Shown in pieces: positions 62,101 to 64,000 of a DNA stretch of 64,000 bases (its first letter is position 1; each line of letters opens with the position of its first letter). The position numbers and the translations under genes were made by a program. The stretch is from CAINVV01 sp963663675 (lineage in GTDB: Bacteria; Bacteroidota; Bacteroidia; Bacteroidales; Prolixibacteraceae): contig OY760498.1 in assembly GCA_963663675.1 (NCBI GenBank), positions 4,092,001-4,156,000 of the forward strand, written 5' to 3'. The notes below the pieces were generated by a model. It was not told the origin of the DNA, did no database searches, and worked only from the letters and a program-made list of their open reading frames with translations.

Positions 62101-64000
62101 AGGAACCGCACACGTGGGCTGTACTACTGTGACTGCCGGGGCGGATGGGGCCGTGGCGGTATCTACCGTGACAGGAGTGGCCGGTGAGATACAGGTAATA
62201 TCAGATACCAGGCGGACTATAACACTGTGTGACCCGGGTGTGACTGAGCCAAAGGTAACTGCACTCTGCCAGCTTCCTCCGTCCAGGCTGTATTCATAGG
62301 ATGCTCCCAATGGAGAGGTGACAGTGATCGTTCCCGCAGGAACCGCACACGTGGGCTGTACTACTGTGACTGCCGGGGCGGATGGGGCCGTGGCGGTATC
62401 TACCGTGACAGGAGTGGCCGGTGAGATACAGGTAATATCAGATACCAGGCGGACCATAACACTGTGTGACCCGGGTGTGACTGAGCCAAAGGTAACTGCA
62501 CTCTGCCAGCTTCCTCCGTCCAGGCTGTATTCATAGGATGCTCCCAATGGAGAGGTGACAGTGATCGTTCCCGCAGGAACCGCACACGTGGGCTGTACTA
62601 CTGTGACTGCCGGGGCGGATGGAGGAATAGGCTGAGAATCTATAGTAACGGGGGTTGGAGCAGAGATGCAGCCAAATCCATTTTTCACTGTGACACTATA
62701 AGTCCCTGCAGAAAGTGCAGTAAAGATTCCATCAGTATTAGTATAGGCAACACCGTCTACACTGTAAGTAATACCTGCAGCAGGTACAGGATTGGTTATT
62801 TTAATCGTTCCGGTGATAACAGCACAAGTCGGTTGGATCACATTAACCACAGGAGCAGCCGGTAACGGATTGACCGTAATTGTGGCCGTGCCGCTCTGAG
62901 CCTGTGAACAGGTGGTAGAACTGGCATCCTGTACACTGACCAGATTATAAGCAAAGACTCCTGCTGCACCGACCGGTGCACTGACCGTAACGCTGTTGCC
63001 TGCAGTGGTCGTAACGGTCAGGGTGCTGCCTCCGTTGATGTTGTAAGTGAAAGTATAAGGTGCTGTGCCACCTGCCCCGGTGAAGGTAACATCAGGCGCC
63101 GTGCCGTTAAGACATACAGAGGTGGTACCAGATATCGTGGCCGTAGGCGCAGGATTGATAGTAATTGTGGCCGTGCCGCTCTGAGCCTGTGAACAGGTGG
63201 TAGAACTGGCATCCTGTACGCTGACCAGATTATAAGCAAAGACTCCTGCTGCACCGACCGGTGCACTGACCGTAACGCTGTTGCCTGCAGTGGTCGTAAC
63301 GGTCAGGGTGCTGCCTCCGTTGATGTTGTAAGTGAAAGTATAAGGTGCTGTGCCACCTGCCCCGGTGAAGGTAACATCAGGCGCCGTGCCGTTAAGACAT
63401 ACAGAGGTGGTACCAGATATCGTGGCCGTAGGCGCAGGATTGATAGTAATTGTGGCCGTGCCGCTCTGAGCCTGTGAACAGGTGGTAGAACTGGCATCCT
63501 GTACGCTGACCAGATTATAAGCAAAGACTCCTGCTGCACCGACCGGTGCACTGACCGTAACGCTGTTGCCTGCAGTGGTCGTAACGGTCAGGGTGCTGCC
63601 TCCGTTGATGTTGTAAGTGAAAGTATAAGGTGCTGTGCCACCTGCCCCGGTGAAGGTAACATCAGGCGCCGTGCCGTTAAGACATACAGAGGTGGTACCA
63701 GATATCGTGGCCGTAGGCGCAGGATTGACAGTAATTGTGGCCGTGCCGCTCTGAGCCTGTGAACAGGTGGTAGAACTGGCATCCTGTACACTGACCAGAT
63801 TATAAGCAAAGACTCCTGCTGCACCGACCGGTGCACTGACAGTAACGCTGTTGCCTGCAGTGGTCGTAACGGTCAGGGTGCTGCCTCCGTTGATGTTGTA
63901 AGTGAAAGTATAAGGTGCTGTGCCGCCTGCCCCGGTGAAGGTAACATCAGGCGCCGTGCCATTAAGACATACAGAGGTGGTACCAGATATCGTGGCCGTA
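56158..64000 (-). CDS. Giant repeat-rich surface adhesin with type IX/gliding-motility C-terminal domain (5' end outside window)
   Basis: The frame is open from the stop codon at 56158 to the window edge, at least 2613 codons; the GTG at 62850 is internal. From N to C the visible domains are: four 95-residue repeats (62867-64000); a SprB-like bridge (about 62632-62866); thirteen 79-residue repeats; two Cys-containing domains each with a DxxxQAAFAAW-type helix; two SprB repeats (VLCNGGSSGSLDISVSGGTA-type, about 58570-59040); four repeats of about 70 residues with GTWSP cores (57745-58570); two HYR domains; a PKD-like domain; a cadherin-like domain (SVTYTPTGKNPISDVFVYK); and the C-terminal CHU_C domain (FVPEGFSPDGDGINEFFVI, ending GFVYLKY). 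The last directs secretion by the type IX system. SprB-like proteins serve as gliding or attachment adhesins. Confidence 0.93.
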   Translation of the reverse strand, partial: TATISGTTSVCLNGTAPDVTFTGAGGTAPYTFTYNINGGSTLTVTTTAGNSVTVSAPVGAAGVFAYNLVSVQDASSTTCSQAQSGTATITVNPAPTATISGTTSVCLNGTAPDVTFTGAGGTAPYTFTYNINGGSTLTVTTTAGNSVTVSAPVGAAGVFAYNLVSVQDASSTTCSQAQSGTATITINPAPTATISGTTSVCLNGTAPDVTFTGAGGTAPYTFTYNINGGSTLTVTTTAGNSVTVSAPVGAAGVFAYNLVSVQDASSTTCSQAQSGTATITINPAPTATISGTTSVCLNGTAPDVTFTGAGGTAPYTFTYNINGGSTLTVTTTAGNSVTVSAPVGAAGVFAYNLVSVQDASSTTCSQAQSGTATITVNPLPAAPVVNVIQPTCAVITGTIKITNPVPAAGITYSVDGVAYTNTDGIFTALSAGTYSVTVKNGFGCISAPTPVTIDSQPIPPSAPAVTVVQPTCAVPAGTITVTSPLGASYEYSLDGGSWQSAVTFGSVTPGSHSVMVRLVSDITCISPATPVTVDTATAPSAPAVTVVQPTCAVPAGTITVTSPLGASYEYSLDGGSWQSAVTFGSVTPGSHSVIVRLVSDITCISPATPVTVDTATAPSAPAVTVVQPTCAVPAGTITVTSPLGASYEYSLDGGSWQSAVTFGSVTPGSHSVMVRLVSDITCISPATPVTVDTATAPSAPAVTVVQPTCAVPAGTITVTSPLGGSYEYSLDGGSWQSAVTFGSVTPGSHSVMVRLVSDITCISPATPVTVDTATAPSAPAVTVVQPTCAVPAGTITVTSPLGGSYEYSLDGGSWQSAVTFGSVTPGSHSVMVRLVSDITCISPATPVTVDTATAPSAPAVTVVQPTCAVPAGTITVTSPLGASYEYSLDGGSWQSAVTFGSVTPGSHSVMVRLVSDITCISPATPVTVDTATAPSAPAVTVVQPTCAVPAGTITVTSPLGASYEYSLDGGSWQSAVTFGSVTPGSHSVMVRLVSDITCISPATPVTVDTATAPSAPAVTVVQPTCAVPAGTITVTSPLGASYEYSLDGGSWQSAVTFGSVTPGSHSVMVRLVSDITCISPATPVTVDTATAPSAPAVTVVQPTCAVPAGTITVTSPLGASYEYSLDGGSWQSAVTFGSVTPGSHSVIVRLVSDITCISPATPVTVDTATAPSAPAVTVVQPTCAVPAGTITVTSPLGASYEYSLDGGSWQSAVTFGSVTPGSHSVMVRLVSDITCISPATPVTVDTATAPSAPAVTVVQPTCAVPAGTITVTSPLGGSYEYSLDGGSWQSAVTFGSVTPGSHSVMVRLVSDITCISPATPVTVDTATAPSAPAVTVVQPTCAVPAGTITVTSPLGGSYEYSLDGGSWQSAVTFGSVTPGSHSVMVRLVSDITCISPATPVTVDTATAPSAPAVTVVQPTCAVPAGTITVTSPLGASYEYSLDGGSWQSAVTFGDVAQGSHNLTVRLTSDISCVSVANPIMVNPAPIIPIVLSCPPPIVSLPACNTDANIQAAFAAWASDFQFSGGCNAVSNIASLPSLPANVSCAGANLSFTYTVTDDLGSESCTSDFVVAPSTPVVVTCPGNQTEPSCQPKADLDNAFAAWLASIQVTGGCFVTVTTSPATPVTPVAGGTITVTWTVSSSCEADKTCTATFSVLPSITITATKTEVLCNGGSSGSLDISVSGGTAPYTYAWTGNGVNAGSEDQTGLAAGTYGVTVTDASNCSEPASFTITEPSAIDISVVQTDVLCSGTPTGALDITASGGTGPYTYTWTGAGVNTNSEDQIGLASGNYSVTVTDSYGCPKTGSFTLIDLSTIVTPTFAKIKPLCLNSTAPLLPPISENGIKGSWSPATINMSVTGSDHYIFTPDPGQCADPTYMDIVVNSPLTPSFVQIAPLCQNSVAPALSPFSTNGITGKWSPSNIDTSISGNVVYTFTPNPNQCANETTMTILVNPTIVPTFDPVPTYCVGSTIPPLPKISKEGISGTWSPNINPTKTTEYTFTPSSGLCASRTKLTITVNSIRTPTFSPVGPYCPGSSIPPLPSTSLEGITGTWSPAINNMAPGVYTFKPDANQCAIVAPLIINVADNEPPVINCPTNDIVSNNDKGFCSAAISINAPTVTDNCSKTPPVAVGVRSDGFALTDPYPVGKTTINWTARDANGNVSLPCAQTITVNDVEPPVITCPPEVSVYSDPGSSSAANIVLGFPTTSDNCSVDMDKVKNDGKTSYPIGVHLVKWTVIDRAGNKDSCVQRVIVKDILNPISAIIDGAGSFGECNPVTLDASRSLGTGLTYRWDMLDSGGVLSSNDSVKTKLTLASSFPGTLPVTIRIQLTVTDKYGIPDKAIASVTFNPAPKAEISFPAIPNNDETLVVDGSSSTGDGLTYQWSTTNGKIISDPVQSKVTIQGVGSYSLKVTDIYNCTSVWDFDYPFESHMLIANADYVRTPWVPSIDISVLNNDYDSKRDLDKSMLTIVDQPALGTVVVNPNGSVTYTPTGKNPISDVFVYKICDFAGLCDTAIVKVNLTDGLVFVPEGFSPDGDGINEFFVIPGLENYPMSSLTVYTRSGQLIYKADDYKNDWGGRTLNSIIKDGVLLPTGTYYYVLHLGGTNRYIKGFVYLKY
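59545..62621 (-). repeat. Thirteen tandem 237-bp (79-residue) repeats
   Basis: Twelve are nearly identical and one (C-terminal, near 59545-59780) is diverged. Each runs from SAPAVTVVQPTCAVPAG to TPVTVDTAT. Variation is limited to a few positions: Ala/Gly after SPLG, Met/Ile in SVMV, and synonymous sites. Confidence 0.95.
62867..64000 (-). repeat. Four (at least) tandem 285-bp (95-residue) repeats
   Basis: Nearly identical units begin at about 62867, 63152, 63437 and 63722 and continue past the window edge. The unit contains ISGTTSVCLNGTAPDVTF and SVQDASSTTCSQAQSG, resembling PKD/SprB-like Ig folds with paired cysteines. Confidence 0.95.

Noticed and set aside
59711..62585. Series of identical 61- and 72-residue ORFs on both strands
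   Set aside because: They are frame shadows of the 237-bp adhesin repeat, recurring with its exact period.
62848..62850. GTG as the start codon of the adhesin
   Set aside because: The frame stays open upstream through the 285-bp repeats to the window edge, so the codon is internal.
63018..63836. Three 82-residue minus-strand ORFs spaced by 285 bp
   Set aside because: Out-of-frame shadows of the 95-residue repeat; the adhesin frame is open through the same region.

Overview
The window comes from a Bacteroidota genome, probably an uncultured Bacteroidales/Marinilabiliales-type anaerobe. The signs are a GlnRS gene (glnS) alongside a separate gltX, LytS/LytTR regulators, a GldA-like ABC ATPase, glycoside hydrolase families typical of the phylum (GH92, GH106), a large IspG, many lipoprotein signals, and a giant surface protein ending in the gliding-motility-associated (type IX secretion, type B) C-terminal domain. 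The phylum is well supported; any finer placement is inference. No tRNA, rRNA or CRISPR array was seen.

Layout. 1-1826: 3' end of glnS facing a MATE exporter. 2287-10725: 4-alpha-glucanotransferase with two starch-binding modules, a LiaF-like protein, a LytS-type kinase, its LytTR regulator, a small membrane protein and a type I pullulanase, mostly on the plus strand; the sugar enzymes are cytoplasmic and fit glycogen/maltodextrin turnover. 10743-13046: alanine dehydrogenase, tsaE and gcvH. 13353-24325: an exported glycan-degradation cluster (GH92, a degraded nhaA remnant, GH106, a GH106-like lipoprotein, a beta-propeller glycosidase and an RbsD/FucU-like lipoprotein) with no SusC/SusD pair in view. 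24596-34499: HAD phosphatase, ispG, a GldA-like ATPase, a beta-propeller/phosphoesterase, and a nagB-nagA-symporter operon. 35255-38088: metK, an ORF6N gene and comF. 38198-40350: an IS200/RAYT-type transposase gene between inverted repeats, followed by an array of its own 3' fragments and right-end modules. 40446-56138: ubiX, a large surface lipoprotein, gltX, leuS, gdhA, a four-helix-bundle gene, tatD, a type I asparaginase, aspS and tadA. 56158-64000: a giant repeat-rich secreted adhesin whose N-terminus lies outside the window.

The most unusual content is intergenic. First, the transposase-derived array has copied the catalytic-tyrosine half of the gene three times, plus one deleted derivative, together with seven right-end modules. 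Its ends recur in a transposase-less element between leuS and gltX and in an orphan left end. Second, short tandem arrays (heptamers of type CATRAGA, octamers TGTGCTAA, and ATGAATT-type units) sit at gene borders with fixed polarity: the purine-rich form starts at or just after stop codons, and its reverse complement lies before start codons. Some pairs bracket small accessory genes. Third, a MITE-like element of about 262 bp occurs three times. Within genes, the GH92 enzyme has Gln where the family's general acid Glu is expected, and the adhesin's 79-residue repeats show a second-order period of seven units.

All family assignments were made by reading motifs; no database search was possible.
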